Made by a program: the position numbers and the translations under genes. A model generated the notes under the pieces. That model saw only the letters and a list, made by a program, of their open reading frames with translations. It had not been told where the DNA came from and did not search any database. Source: Nymphaea colorata (taxonomy: Eukaryota > Streptophyta > Magnoliopsida > Nymphaeales > Nymphaeaceae). Taken from it: a DNA stretch of 64,000 bases. The DNA lies in contig NC_045150.1 of the NCBI RefSeq assembly GCF_008831285.2, positions 15,809,362 to 15,873,361 of the forward strand, read 5' to 3'. Shown in pieces: positions 1-11,294 of this stretch; positions within the stretch are counted from its first letter, which is position 1, and each line of letters begins with the position of its first letter.

Positions 1-845
1 TAATTTATACATACTTCCACATCCCAAAGCTTTTCCAGTAAGATGGTAAGAACTTCTTTGTGTCTATATATATGTATGTGTGTGTGTGTGTGTAGTATGT
101 AGTTGTCCATAACCAAAAAGCATACAAACGTTTTGCATTTAGTCGTTGTAAATTTGTTTCAAACTCCACACATATTTTATTGATAATGAGCACTGCATGC
201 CCTACATTAATTCAAAATAAGACTATTTTCTAGTGTTCTAATTATTTAAATAACATGCCAATTACAAGCCGAATCAGTAGCACTGACCGATGCATTTTGT
301 ACAGTTGATACAATTAGTCCGTCGGATCAGCTGATTCCAGGACTAGCATTAATATAACAGGTTTGAAGATCCTTTGCTGCATTAGTTCTTGTCTGGATCC
401 ACCTCCTCATCAAGCTTGCCATCAATCAGGATTATTTCATAAATGAACACTACTGACTTCCTTAAGCTTCACATTTCTATGGTGAAGCTTGTTCTTGTAT
501 TTTGACTGCACTCACTAAATTTGTATTTGGACTGCACTCACTCAGATGTCAATTTTTTACATTGCTCTTCTTCTTTTGAAATTCCATTTAAATGAACGTA
601 ACATTTCCAACATTTTTTATAACTCAATTTCGTGTGGTTTTAGAAATGGAAAATTTGGAGTGCCTACAACCATGTTTCCTCATTCCAGAGATAAGAGTAA
701 ATACCAAAGTAGTTGTTGCATGAGTTTTTACAAAATCTACATGGACCTGCTCCCTTCCTTTCCATTGTTAGTTAATTATTGCCACTCAGGTACATTGGTC
801 CAAAAAATTATCTATGCAGAGTTCTTGTTGAACCGAGCAGCTCAT
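1..845. other. Non-genic flank outside the left arm
   Basis: AT-rich sequence with a short (TG)n run near 77-92. A 103-codon open frame at 546-857 has no recognisable domain, signal peptide or splice context and is probably chance. From 846 onward the sequence matches the reverse complement of the far right end of the window, so the left edge of that third copy lies outside what can be compared. Confidence 0.5.
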
Positions 846-974
846 GATTTGAATTGATTTAGTTTGTGCCATGCTTGTTTAATTAGTTTGAGTTTAATGA
901 GTTATTGAACTAACCTCCTTCAAATAGCACTTGGCCCAAGTGAAATCAAGCGTTCATATTATCTAGCAGTGTTT

Positions 975-2083
975 AATTTGGCACTGTTATTTAATGCTTA
1001 CTTATCATTTTAATTAGTTGTTCTTCTTAAGTTTTTGTCTTTATGTTAAATACATATTTCACCAATTTCATGTTGAAGCTTACAATTCACTCATGATAGG
1101 CTCAAGCCTTGCCTCTTGCCTTAAACGCCTATATCAGCCAATTAAAGTTTTTTGGTTTTTTTTATATTTTTTTAATACTGAAAAGATGGGAAAAAAGTGT
1201 CCAAAGATGTCATGATCAAAAATAGGTTCATGACTAAGGTTCAAATTTAAATATATTGATATGTAATTAAGGGACCTCTTGAAAACTTCCGAAGAATTGA
1301 CTCGTGCTGAGTACGTTGCAATTGCTGCAGATGGGTCATGGACGTTTATGACTCAGTTACTCTGACATCTTCGATGTCAAAACTTGAAGCTTCATTGAAT
1401 TGGAAATGCTTGACATATATTGACTCACATGCGTATTGCTGATCGTCCCCCAACTACTCACATTTGAAGACCAGGAAAGGGATTGAAGAATGAAGAGATT
1501 ATTTAAGTAGTTTATTTGGGCTACACAAGCTTTGAACAATCTCTCATGTTCCTTGTATAGTAGTTTGTTCACATTTAACTACTTATAACCAACATTTGAT
1601 TTCATGTTGACAGAATGCACTGGATTCAAGCACCATTCCTTCAATTTGATGAAATGGTGAGAAAACCATTTTTATGGCTGCTCTACTCAAGTTATAACAC
1701 CTACAAATGCCCCTATGTGTGGAGAATTATTTCATTCTATCTCCTGGTTTGCGCTATCGGCCTGTAAACCCAATTTTGTGAAATTAATTCTTTATTCATG
1801 GGACAAGTTGAATCCATGATCAAGCAATATCTCATTCAAAATGTTTATTGTTGAGACCTTAGCATGAGACTACACAGTTAAATGTATGTAAATTTTACAA
1901 AAATACTTTCATTCTTTGATGGATGACAAATACATGGTACTGTTAAAGCTTCAGTTCCTTACTTTTAAGGTGCCACGTCTAAGTTGATGATGTTGTTGGT
2001 CAATACATGATAAAGTACAGGTTCCTAGTACAAAAAACCTGGGTTCATCCAAATCAAGGTTTGGACTCCAATTATTATTGTTC

Positions 2084-2124
<41 letters not shown>

Positions 2125-2153
2125 ATATATATATATATATTATATATATTTTT

Positions 2154-2189
<36 letters not shown>

Positions 2190-2275
2190 AATCAATGTTG
2201 GTAGATGCCAATAAGTTGTTGTATGGTTAGAATTTAGAAATTTGTTGCTGACAGTAAATTGCTGTCCGCCACAAA
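975..2275 (+). repeat. Single copy of the 1.3-kb unit (mosaic)
   Basis: This left-arm unit corresponds to two tandem copies at the right end (47890-49115, and 49115 to beyond 64000). Up to about 1640 it is closer to the outer copy at 62855-64000 (about 5 % different) than to 48.3-49.1 kb (about 12-15 %). From about 1700 on it is closer to the right arm (about 5 %) than to the outer copy (12 % or more, with an indel). The unit has no convincing coding sequence; a 71-codon frame on the minus strand at 1357-1572 is the longest. Confidence 0.8.
2084..2185. repeat. (TA)n microsatellite, left arm only
   Basis: About 100 bp of TA repeats with two small interruptions. The corresponding right-arm site (about 47975) has no such expansion. 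Confidence 0.95.
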
Positions 2276-2375
2276 CTGTGTTAATACCAATTATACAGTA
2301 ACCTTTTTAGTGACAAATTTTTTAAATTTTACCCATCTAGCAGCATTCAGCATCTGGAAGGATTAGATCCTCAAA

Positions 2376-2416
<41 letters not shown>

Positions 2417-4562
2417 GATAATAATTTTAATGTGAGAGACCTGGCCCAGTTCTTGTCTCCAACATTAAAACTCGGTGCAAATTCTCTGGCAAAGAAGAAA
2501 AGTTGGACCTAGTTACCGATAAGCTAAAGCCATAACTTTTTCCAGGAAGTTTGAAAAAAGGAGAGGACGTTTGGATCACATGGACGGAGTGAAAAGTGGT
2601 TTATAATGCTAATATGTCCAAGAACTTTCTTATAAAAGACCAGAGAATATTTTTATAACTAAGATAACAATGTTATAGAACAAGCGGTGGAGCTAGAAAA
2701 AGTTTTTGGAGGAACACTCATTCACATATTTCTATATCCAAAGCGGCAGTATGTATATAACATAACAAATATTTGAAAATATTAATATAAAAATAAAAAC
2801 ATATTGAAGGGATAATGTAGGCCATTTATATGTAGCTCTACCTCTGCACAGAACATTTTTCAATGTGCACAAACATATCTTACCATCAAATGCTTTCTCG
2901 TTTGTCCTCATGTAGATGTAGGCAACCAGCTGCAGCAACCTTAATTTGCAATTGTTGGGTCACAGTCTTGTTGTTGTAAATAAGAAGTCCTGTTCACTTT
3001 AGATTGTGTTCAACGGGTGGGAATTTAGTGTCCCAAAATTTTATTTTCAGACACTTTGTCCCACTATAGAAAGCTGTAATGAAAATCGAAACTGAGTGTC
3101 ACTCAACTTTTATTTTTCCAAAAATTGATGAAGTCCTATTCAATTTTGTTCACACCTTTGGGGGCCCGACAGAAATTAAGTGTATAGTGTCACAAATATC
3201 ATGATATTTAAAAAAATATCATCATATTAACATAAAAAATAAGAACAACTAGAAAAGGAGAAATCGATATGTTGAAAAAAACAGAAAATTATATTTATCA
3301 TGTTTTTTCACATTTTTTTGCAATTATTTCTATTTTTCATTTTTCTGTTTTTTAGCGTTGACATTATCATGGATTCAAATTTAAACTCAAACTAAATTAT
3401 ATCTCATGATGTTTATCATCATTAAATGTTCTTTATCACTTTTATATAGTTTTATTTATGTTTTCTTATTACTTTCTGATTTAATTAATTTATAGCTATT
3501 TTTAAATTTTTTGAGTTTTTTCTGAGATTTTCCTAAGAAAACAACTTTGCCGAATCATACTCAACAAAAATCTTGCTATTAAAACCCCATACCGATATTT
3601 CTGACAACCAGTTTGACACCTATTGCTACCTTCAAAGAAGCTCATTAGAGGACTCAGCCTCTTCAAAAGAAAATGTAGCTTATTTTGCAAATAGGTAAGT
3701 GGAAGGTGGGGAGTAAGTATTTGTTCACATCAATTTGGAGATCGGGATGTCATTAAAATTGGAGGTTGTATCTCGTGCTCCCTTATGCGTTTGGGTCTTG
3801 CAAAGATGTTGGGAGGATCGTTTCATAGTGTAGTTAGCTATATTAGGGCATCCAGGTTTGGTTTCATTTGGATTTTGGTTTTGCATGTGTGATCATAGGT
3901 GCAAGTGTTGAAGCCGCTTTGATACTATTGTAACAACTTGAGTCACACTCCTACACTGGATTCGGACCCCTGATTTAACAGATCTAACCCACCCCCTTGC
4001 AAGTTCAAATGAACTAAGATAATCAATCACTTAACAGCCTCCTTTATAAGTCTTTGAAAATTCTTCGTAATCTTACATATAAGGGATTAAACTTTTGAGG
4101 TGTTAAACAATTTCACAACTTTGTAGTTGATTGTTATTCTGTATGTGGATAGCTTTGGGAGCAAAATCTGAAACATGAGAGCAAGATTAATTTCTGCCCT
4201 TGCAAATTGGGTAGACCTATTCAAGATGACAATAGACGATTGAGTGCAGTGGTGGAAGAGGGGCACTAATACATCTTATTATTGCAATGGAATGAATGCA
4301 TATGGGACTACAGGACAGCAGCCTAAGTCTGGTGTGGGCCCTGCATATAGCTAGGCCTGAGTCTAGTGTTGGCATACAATCCGTTATCATACAATCCAGC
4401 CACAAGGTAGCTCGGCTATTGCCCGCTGGTGGTTCTCCAACACAGTGAGGAGGAGGCGACGATTTCTTCTTGTTATTGTGTAGCCGATGTCCCTGGTGGT
4501 TTTGAGCCAATGGTTGCCAACACCATCAAAGGGAGGCGACAGTTTCTCCCCATTCATGGTCA
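2276..4562. other. Left-arm non-genic stretch
   Basis: Contains a (GA)n run and a short GCGGTGGAGCTA-type MITE-like block with inverted ends (about 2684-2860). The block at 3900-4050 (TGTAACAACTTGAGTCACAC) looks transposon-derived. Mirrored at 45640-47890. No gene supported. Confidence 0.4.
2380..2415. repeat. (AG)n microsatellite
   Basis: Uninterrupted AG run; the right arm has a shorter CT run near 47781-47796. Confidence 0.95.
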
Positions 4563-4570
4563 CAACTGAC

Positions 4571-5554
4571 TAGGCTGCACAAAGAGTCGAGCCAACTCGG
4601 GCTCAACTCGAACTCACTCGAGTAAACCTGACTCGAGTTCCACTCGCTTTCTGTATGAGTTGAGCTCGAGCTTAAATATAAGCTCGAGTATATTAGCGAG
4701 CCGAGTTTGAGTTGGTTGGCAGCTGGGCTTTTTGCTTGGTTTGTTAAATTTTACAAACTTTTTTTTTTCTCATTGCTTTCTTTACGTGTTTTGAATTTTT
4801 CGTTTCCTTTTCTCTCTCTTCACCCATGCTTCCTCTTCCTTCATCATTACACCCACCACCTACCCTCATCATTACTCTTTTCAATCAATTAACCTCATTC
4901 ATTTTCCCTCTCGTTTTTCTCTCCTCACCCATGCTTTCCCTTGTCATTTTTTCTCTCATCTATCTTCACCCTGCATTTCCTCCTCCGTTGGTGGCAGATG
5001 ACCAAAGGTAAGCAGCCCCTCAAGTTTCTCTATCTTAATCTCAAGTTTATTGCTATTGATTGCCTGTTTTGCATTCCTGGTCTTTTCTGCATTCCTTTCT
5101 GTTCCTCTGGAATTTTAAGTTTCTTCTTTTCAATGTTTTAGATTCTGTCGTCTCTTGTTTGCTCAATGCATATGCATGTGGTTTTGGTGTGTTTCTCAAT
5201 CTCATTTTTTGTTTTGTTCTTTTCCAGGATTGTTGTATGTGTCGGTCGGGATACATTACAGTTTTTTTTGGTTGGTATGTGTTCCTTTTGGGTTTCTGGA
5301 AATTGGGTGTTCCTGCATTGAGTTCTAACTTCAGAGATGAAACACAATGTAGAATAGTTTACGCTTTCTGGGGAAAACATACAGGATAAATGAGTTTAAA
5401 CGAGCCAACGAGTCGAGGTCGAGCTCGAGCTCAAACACAGTCTCTCGAGCCAAGTTCGAGTTTGAGTTCGAGTTGTGGATCTTGTATCAAGCTCGAGCTG
5501 ACTAAACATGACTAGATCTGAGCTCGAGCTCGACTCTGCTTGTGTGCAGCCCTA
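4571..5554. mobile_element. Non-autonomous hAT element with captured gene piece, left copy
   Basis: Ends TAGGCTGCACAAAGAGTCGA and, at the other side in reverse complement, TAGGGCTGCACACAAGCAGA. It is flanked by an 8-bp duplication, CAACTGAC (4563-4570) and CAGCTGAC (5555-5562), one mismatch. Subterminal zones of about 140 bp carry many CGAGCTCGAG-type motifs. The interior looks like a gene fragment: a pyrimidine-rich leader, ATGACCAAAG, a GTAAGC donor at 5008 and a TTTTCCAG acceptor ending at 5227. No transposase is present. Confidence 0.85.
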
Positions 5555-5562
5555 CAGCTGAC

Positions 5563-6329
5563 GCCCCAACTATTTTGTTTTTTACTTTTACTTTTTTAAG
5601 TAACAAGGAATGTCAAATAAAAAAATCAGATGCTCTACAAGAAACGCATAATTGACATAATGATACACACACACACATATATATATAATCTATATAAGTG
5701 TCAATAAATTCAATTTGGATCATATATCTGACCAAATTAACTACTTTAAAAGAACTGGATTATATAACAAATTATCATCTAAAGCAGTCGGACCAAATAC
5801 GGCTTTAAGAAATAACACATGATCGTATTCAGATTCAGATTTAACTAAATATTTCAACAGATTTGGAATCGATTCAGATTCATGTTAAATAAATATCCTC
5901 TATTTGATATCCATCCATTTGAAAGTTCGTTCCGGACATATTATAATGTGGTTCAGTAGGTTTAAAAGTCAGACTCGGATTTAGATGTGAATTTTACAAT
6001 CAGATTTGCCTAGGATTTGAATTATATTCAAATTTGGTTTCAGATTTGATATAGACATTTCTTCTTTTGCAGTGAGAGATAGGAAGAGTTGTTCAGAAAT
6101 TATAAATCCTATAAAGTCATTTACCAATGTTTTCTGTAAACGTCATTTTCAGCCCCAAGATTAGCTGCCATTGTTCCATAGTTGCTATTTCAGTTGTCCC
6201 ATCCCAACCTCTGGCAAAAAAATGCTGCATAGAGTATATTGCTCAAGGTGACAAGCTACTTTTCCATAGGAGAAGTGGCCGAAATACATCATGTTGTGAG
6301 CAGATGAGTATTTCATTTTACTGCTGGGT
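5563..6329. other. Left-arm non-genic stretch
   Basis: Short (CA)n(TA)n near 5663-5687, then an AATCCGAATC-type repeat block at 5780-6060. No gene. Mirrored at 43800-44640. Confidence 0.4.
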
Positions 6330-6475
6330 TGAAAGTCGAAGCCTTTCACCCTTTCCCTCCTTCCTCCTTGGTGTGCTTCCTTTTACAACACAAGGAGTTG
6401 ATGCCATGAGAACTTGAACCGGCTACCAGCCCCTGCCCTGTCCATTACGCCATTCCATTCATAGATGAAGTGACT
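6330..6475 (-). mobile_element. Possible tRNA-derived SINE segment, left copy
   Basis: On the minus strand an A-box-like TGGCGTAATGG (6452-6442) is followed by a B-box-like GGTTCAAGTT (6420-6411). The spacing (21 bases) is short and no tail or target duplication is clear, so this is tentative. Confidence 0.3.
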
Positions 6476-6554
6476 AAGATATATATTAATTAAATTTGTT
6501 TTAGGGTTGGAAACAACAAATTCCACCATTTTTTTTGGAAATCTTGCATAAGTC

Positions 6555-6706
6555 ATACTTTTTGACAACTTTGAATGTTGGTGACATTTTCACCGATATT
6601 CTCTTAACTGATGTCCCGACTAAACGTCGGTAAAATTTTTACTGATGTTCTTTCCTCCTTTACCAATGTTTCCTGGCCGTTGGTAAAATACCAATTTTTT
6701 GTAGTG
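6555..6706 (-). mobile_element. CACTA element terminus, left copy
   Basis: Read on the minus strand it begins CACTACAAAAAATTGGTATT at 6706, followed by short subterminal repeats of the ATCGGTAAAAATTTTACCGAT type. This is the usual end of plant CACTA (En/Spm) elements. The opposite terminus is not found, so only a fragment is claimed. Confidence 0.6.
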
Positions 6707-6907
6707 GGGCAGCTATCCACATGGTTGAAGTTCTTCCTTGGATACCAAAAGTTGGTAGAATATGAAATCCCCCAAATCGTTAAAGTTTTTTGGGAGATCC
6801 AATGGAACTTCATAATGGTATTGGCTGCCACTGCAAACAAACGACAAAATTTTCTCTCAGCAACATTTGCATCGGAAGGACAAGCAGTGGGGCATATTGA
6901 GCCGGTT

Positions 6908-7242
6908 TATACATGCTGAGGCAGGCACCAGGTTGGGCTGTCACCGGATACCCCGCACCAGGCCTGACTCGGGCCCGGGCACGAGAAAAACGGACCCAGG
7001 CCAGCCCGAGTCGTTATGGGGCTCGCCCGGGTGGGCCTGATAAGCCCGATTCGAGCCCAACAAGTTATTTTTAAAATTTTTATTAATTTATATATATATA
7101 TATAATATTTATTATAATTAATTATATTAATATATTATTTCAGATTAAAATTATATATTTTTAAATTTAATTGGGCAGGGCTTAGGCTCCAACTCGGTTT
7201 TCCAAGTCAGGCCAGGCCGACCCGATGCCCAAGCTCACTTAA
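6908..7242. mobile_element. GC-rich hAT-like MITE, second family, left copy
   Basis: GGGCCCGGGC-rich ends of about 110 bp around an AT-rich centre with a short (TA)n. The outer ends are related in inverse orientation (TGAGGCAGGCACCAGG and TGAGCTTGGGCATCGGG). I see no clear target duplication, so the boundaries are approximate. Confidence 0.55.
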
Positions 7243-8787
7243 ATCCACTCGTTTGGTCAATTCAACGTCTTAACAGGAAGAATATCTACTTTGCAGTCTT
7301 TAAAGAATCTTTTGGCCTGAGCAGAGGAGATACATGGGGGATAGTGTGCCCATACCCGCAAATCAAAAACTTTATTAAGTGCATTCAAAATTATGCATGG
7401 TGCCCACACCAGACTTAAACTCGATCAAGTGCCCCTCAGTGTAAAAGAAGAAAAAAAAAAAACTATGCCATTGCTTGGTCACTGCATATATTAAACAACC
7501 ATCACTGCACTCACAAGTCACAATATACCACTATCATGATCAAAATCATGAGGACAATAAACATCCACATCATACTATTCATACGCCACTGTTTTGGATC
7601 TTCTCCATCAATATTAATCACACTATAGATGCCCATGCTTTCTTGTACCGATTTCGATTATGTAATTCTTACATCTTTATGAGCACATCTTGAAATTTTT
7701 AAAACTTGACAAAGTCTTCAGAGGTAAAATACCCCAACATGAGGCGGGCAGTAAAAAGGAAGGAAAAATTCAAACTCTTGCAGATTGTTTCTGGCCCAAC
7801 ACTATATATCCACACAGAACCTAAACTCTGTATATGTAACTTTGGGTAGATGAAAGATTCTGTTACTGCAGAGAGTGTCAGATATGCACCCAAAAGCGAA
7901 AGAAGGGGAAGTTGGGCCTTTTGGAGATTTTTCAAAAAAAAAGGAAGTTTTTGTTGGACATTCAACTTTTTTACTACCTATTTTTTCTCCTTAGAAAGGT
8001 TTCCCACTTTTTACTGATCAGGGGTATTCCGAACATTATATCTCGAGTGCACAATTTTTTTTTTTTTTTTTTTTGCATGGGACAGTGCATAAAACCAGCT
8101 TGGAAACTTTGATATGGAACATTATATTTTACTTTGCCCCTATCTCACCGGAGCAGCTCGTTAACACTTAAAATAAATTTTCTTTCTCTTTGTTCCATGC
8201 ATTACTGTTAGTTTCTTTACAGTTTTTCTCAAAGTGATTTTGCTTTATTTTTTATCACCAAAACATAGAGAAAACGAAGAAGTTCTAGTCAGATATTTGA
8301 ACTTAGTCACCAAGTCAAAAAGTAAAGCCCCTCGCAAGTACCAAAGAGGAAAACTACAGTAATTGGGAAAATAATGTAAAATGAAAACAAAGTGCCTCTT
8401 TCATATGGATTTTGATATTTTGCATGTCATATTCAACTTTATTTTAGAAAAAGACTTGACACGTGAGGCATCATTCACAAAGGGGCAAAGCCATGACACC
8501 AACGGACAAGGACAGGGTTGGAGTTGCAGCCTAGCTAACTAAAGAAGATGGAATGGCCTGTCAATCAATGCCCCGCCCATATCGGCTGTATATTATTCTC
8601 AAGGGCTGTATAATATTCTCAACGGACAAGGACAGTTGATCATTCTTGAAAGAAAGGAAGCTTTGTTTCTCCAGATTTCTGGGAATCAACCAACATAAGA
8701 AAATTAGCTCAAGCGATCCTAGGATCCAGCTTTGTTCTCTATTTTCTGCTGATATTCAAAGCTCACTTTGGGGAATGGGGTCGAAAC

Positions 8788-8826
<39 letters not shown>

Positions 8827-9036
8827 TCCATGCTTGTAATATTGGAGGTCGTTGACCAACACGTTTACAACAGGAACAAACCAAACATAATGGCCATGGC
8901 TGCAAGCCGTATATATATATATATATATATATGAAATATGTGCAGTACAAATTCTTAAGAGTGGGAAGACATGGGTTCACTTGGTATGATCTGAAGTCAT
9001 GGAGCAGCGGTGGTGAAACTGAAGGAGGACTGATCA
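7243..9036. other. Left-arm non-genic stretch downstream of the peptide gene
   Basis: Short open frames at 7475-7693 and 7699-7965 are also mostly open in the right arm but have no recognisable domain. Contains a T run at 8057-8074 and two microsatellites near the peptide gene. Confidence 0.35.
8792..8932. repeat. (GA)n and (TA)n microsatellites
   Basis: (GA)n at 8792-8822 and (TA)n at 8910-8932. The right arm has (TA)n at 41251-41288 and (TC)n at 41302-41323, much closer together because of an indel between them. Confidence 0.95.
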
Positions 9037-9246
9037 TCAGGGAGTGGGAGAGCTTGACAGGAGGGGTTCCTTCATCTTCCTGTTGGTCGAGTGACCAGCA
9101 CGTGCAGCCTGTGGATCACATCCCTTGGAGAGAACAACACAACCAGTCTCATCAGGACTGTGGTGGCTATCGATTGCTGATCCCTGCTCAATGAGAGCAG
9201 TTGCAACCAGTGCCAGAATGAGGAAGAAGATGAGCGAACGGGCCAT
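9037..9246 (-). CDS. Small putative secreted peptide, left copy (69 aa)
   Basis: The frame starts MARSLIFFLILALVATAL, a typical signal peptide (Arg/Ser then about 16 hydrophobic residues) with likely cleavage after GSA. The mature part is about 45 residues, with two Cys in this copy, and ends HSTNRKMKEPLLSSSPTP. A TATA box lies 53 bases upstream. Nine of about ten base differences from the right-arm copy change an amino acid, but the last 20 codons are identical. I do not recognise the family; CLE, CEP, PSK and IDA motifs are absent. It could also be the 5' exon of a longer gene. Nothing else coding is next to it. Confidence 0.5.
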   Translation of the reverse strand: MARSLIFFLILALVATALIEQGSAIDSHHSPDETGCVVLSKGCDPQAARAGHSTNRKMKEPLLSSSPTP

Positions 9247-9298
9247 TAAATTTGGTGATGGAGAGGGGCACGGTGGCCAAGGTGCCTGCCTTAGTGAC

Positions 9299-9306
9299 TA
9301 TTTATA
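9299..9306 (-). promoter_or_regulatory. TATA box of the left peptide gene
   Basis: TATAAATA on the minus strand within CACTATAAATAGTC, 53 bases before the ATG; conserved in the right arm. Confidence 0.55.
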
Positions 9307-9309
9307 GTG

Positions 9310-10057
9310 AAACGAAGCTGCACGCTCAAGGGTTTGAGCTCAAACATGGGAACTCTGGAATCAACAGTTTTCGTACGATTTAGAAAATTTACATGAAGAA
9401 CTTGAGTAAAAATAACGATAATTGTCGAACGTCGGTACTTTCAATTATTGCTTTATTTACTTGTTTTTAGACTATTCGCTAAGTTTATATGTGTGTCGTG
9501 CTGGGTACTGAAATACAAATTAAATCATGGTAGGAGAGGTATTCCAAGAAACTGAAAGCAAGCCCTATACCCTAAAACGAATGAGGTGCTAGGCGGAAGC
9601 TTAGTCTCTCCTACGGTAGAATAAAATTTTATCCCTGCTTACCTAGAATTATTCCCAAACTCAAATCACTTTATAAGTCAAGTACAATCTTGAAGGCAAG
9701 TTCATGAAACAAACAAACTATTTCCATTGCCAAACGACCCTTTTGGCTTCCATAGAGTTACTACATCTTATTGATAATTGTATGCCATAAGAATCTGAAC
9801 CACTTGTATATTGCCGACATGTGGTGGCAACATCACTTATCCCCATGATATTTGCCCACCAACCTTACCTCATGTGCATGAGTACTAATTAACTTATAAC
9901 GAAAAAGACAGCTCAGGAAGGCAGACTAATATGATAGATCAGAATTCAATAGTCTTCAATCAATTAGACGGTTTATTTTGTCTTAGTGATGACAAGGTTG
10001 GGGGAAGTAGCCAAAATCTATAATGCAATTGTTTTGAGACACGTAACTGTACAATCA
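9310..10057. other. Region upstream of the left peptide gene
   Basis: Non-genic. The first few hundred bases probably contain the peptide gene promoter and are well conserved with 40150-40860. Confidence 0.4.
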
Positions 10058-10200
10058 ACCATGCCTAAGGTTGGGCATCGGGACTGCACCAAGCCAAGTT
10101 TTAAGCCAAATATGCTGGAAATGCTCTGGCCCAACTGGCCAGGCCCAAGGGCTAGAGGGAACTTGACCCGGCCCAACAACTTGAAAAAAAAAATGTAATT
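10058..10200. mobile_element. GC-rich MITE-like segment, left copy
   Basis: Starts TAAGGTTGGGCATCGGGAC, like the ends of the two GC-rich elements, and contains GGCCCAA motifs. The other end is unclear. A run of 18 C follows at 10209-10226; the right arm has only six G there. Confidence 0.45.
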
Positions 10201-10289
10201 TGACGTAGCCCCCCCCCCCCCCCTCTCTTTTTATAAACCATTTCTCATGGGGGTCCTTTGGAAAAACCATAGAGACTAAAGCTTTTAGT

Positions 10290-10440
10290 AAGGTTGTGTT
10301 GGTTTAACCTATCTGGTGATATGAGATTCTTAAGATTTTAGATGCATGGATTTAAGATCAGACTTCCGATCTTAAATCCATGACTTTGAACATGTATAAT
10401 AAAATGAGAATCTACTAAAAAACACCTTTTTATGCAATGT
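10290..10440. mobile_element. Hairpin-bearing MITE-like segment, left copy
   Basis: Contains an inverted repeat at 10345-10382 (CATGGATTTAAGATC and GATCTTAAATCCATG, about 8-base loop) within TTAAGATTTTAGATG-type sequence. The right arm has the same hairpin at about 39771-39808. A related sequence lies at 62720-62815. Confidence 0.55.
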
Positions 10441-11243
10441 CAAGTCTTAGCTATACGAGGCCATCAAACCCAACCTAAAAGAAGCTTGGAAAGCTTTGAA
10501 AAGTGTGATAAAAAAAGAAACCATCCCTTTTTTGAAAAGTATTTTAGTCCTTATCCATCTCCTAGTAGAGATAATAACCCATGGGATTGCCATATAAAAG
10601 TTGGTGAAGTGTTCATCCTTTTCACAATCTCTCTACTTTAATTTGTTATAAGATAAGGTTATGAAAAAGACAAATGTTGACATTTGTTAGATAGCTAAGC
10701 GTTAAAAATCAATCATTACTAAAACCTCCATGAATCTTTTTGCACCATAAATCATTGGTAGTACTTATGTGACAACGATTTTTTACTTTATCTGACATAT
10801 TTGATTTCTCCATATACAAGATGATTCAATTCCGCCTATATATGCAGTAATGTGTTTGTGTGTTTACATATTTGGCAGGCTGTCTTATCATGAAGACCGG
10901 ACAATTCTTTCTCTTCGAAGGAGGCAAACCCCCTTTTGCAAAAAAAAAAGAAACTTTGTTTTTGATAGTGAAAATTTCTTACTAAGAGGCTCTAGATATA
11001 AAATTTTTAAAATTTTAATAGGCACTAGTATCCAAATGAGAAAAAAATTTCTAACATATCAATATAAAAATATGATTTTTTTTGTGGGCTTGCATATGCA
11101 ATTGCTCATACCATACACACTTGCCTCCTCCGGCTGCTCAGTCAAGTCTCATATGATTTTCTTTACCATGACGCAAGGAAGAGACCAAGATTTCTTTTTA
11201 TGATTTATTACTTTGAATTTATGATATATATATATATATATTA

Positions 11244-11294
<51 letters not shown>

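Noticed and set aside
2007-2204. 65-codon frame rich in Tyr and Ile (and similar at 59315-59620, 11149-11491, 41042-41486)
   Set aside because: Direct translation of (TA)n microsatellites.
5060-5389. 109-codon hydrophobic frame inside the hAT element
   Set aside because: It crosses the likely intron of the captured piece and its hydrophobicity comes from T-rich DNA; frames on both strands overlap.
6411-6452. A tRNA gene
   Set aside because: A- and B-box-like motifs are present but no cloverleaf can be folded; at most a SINE remnant.
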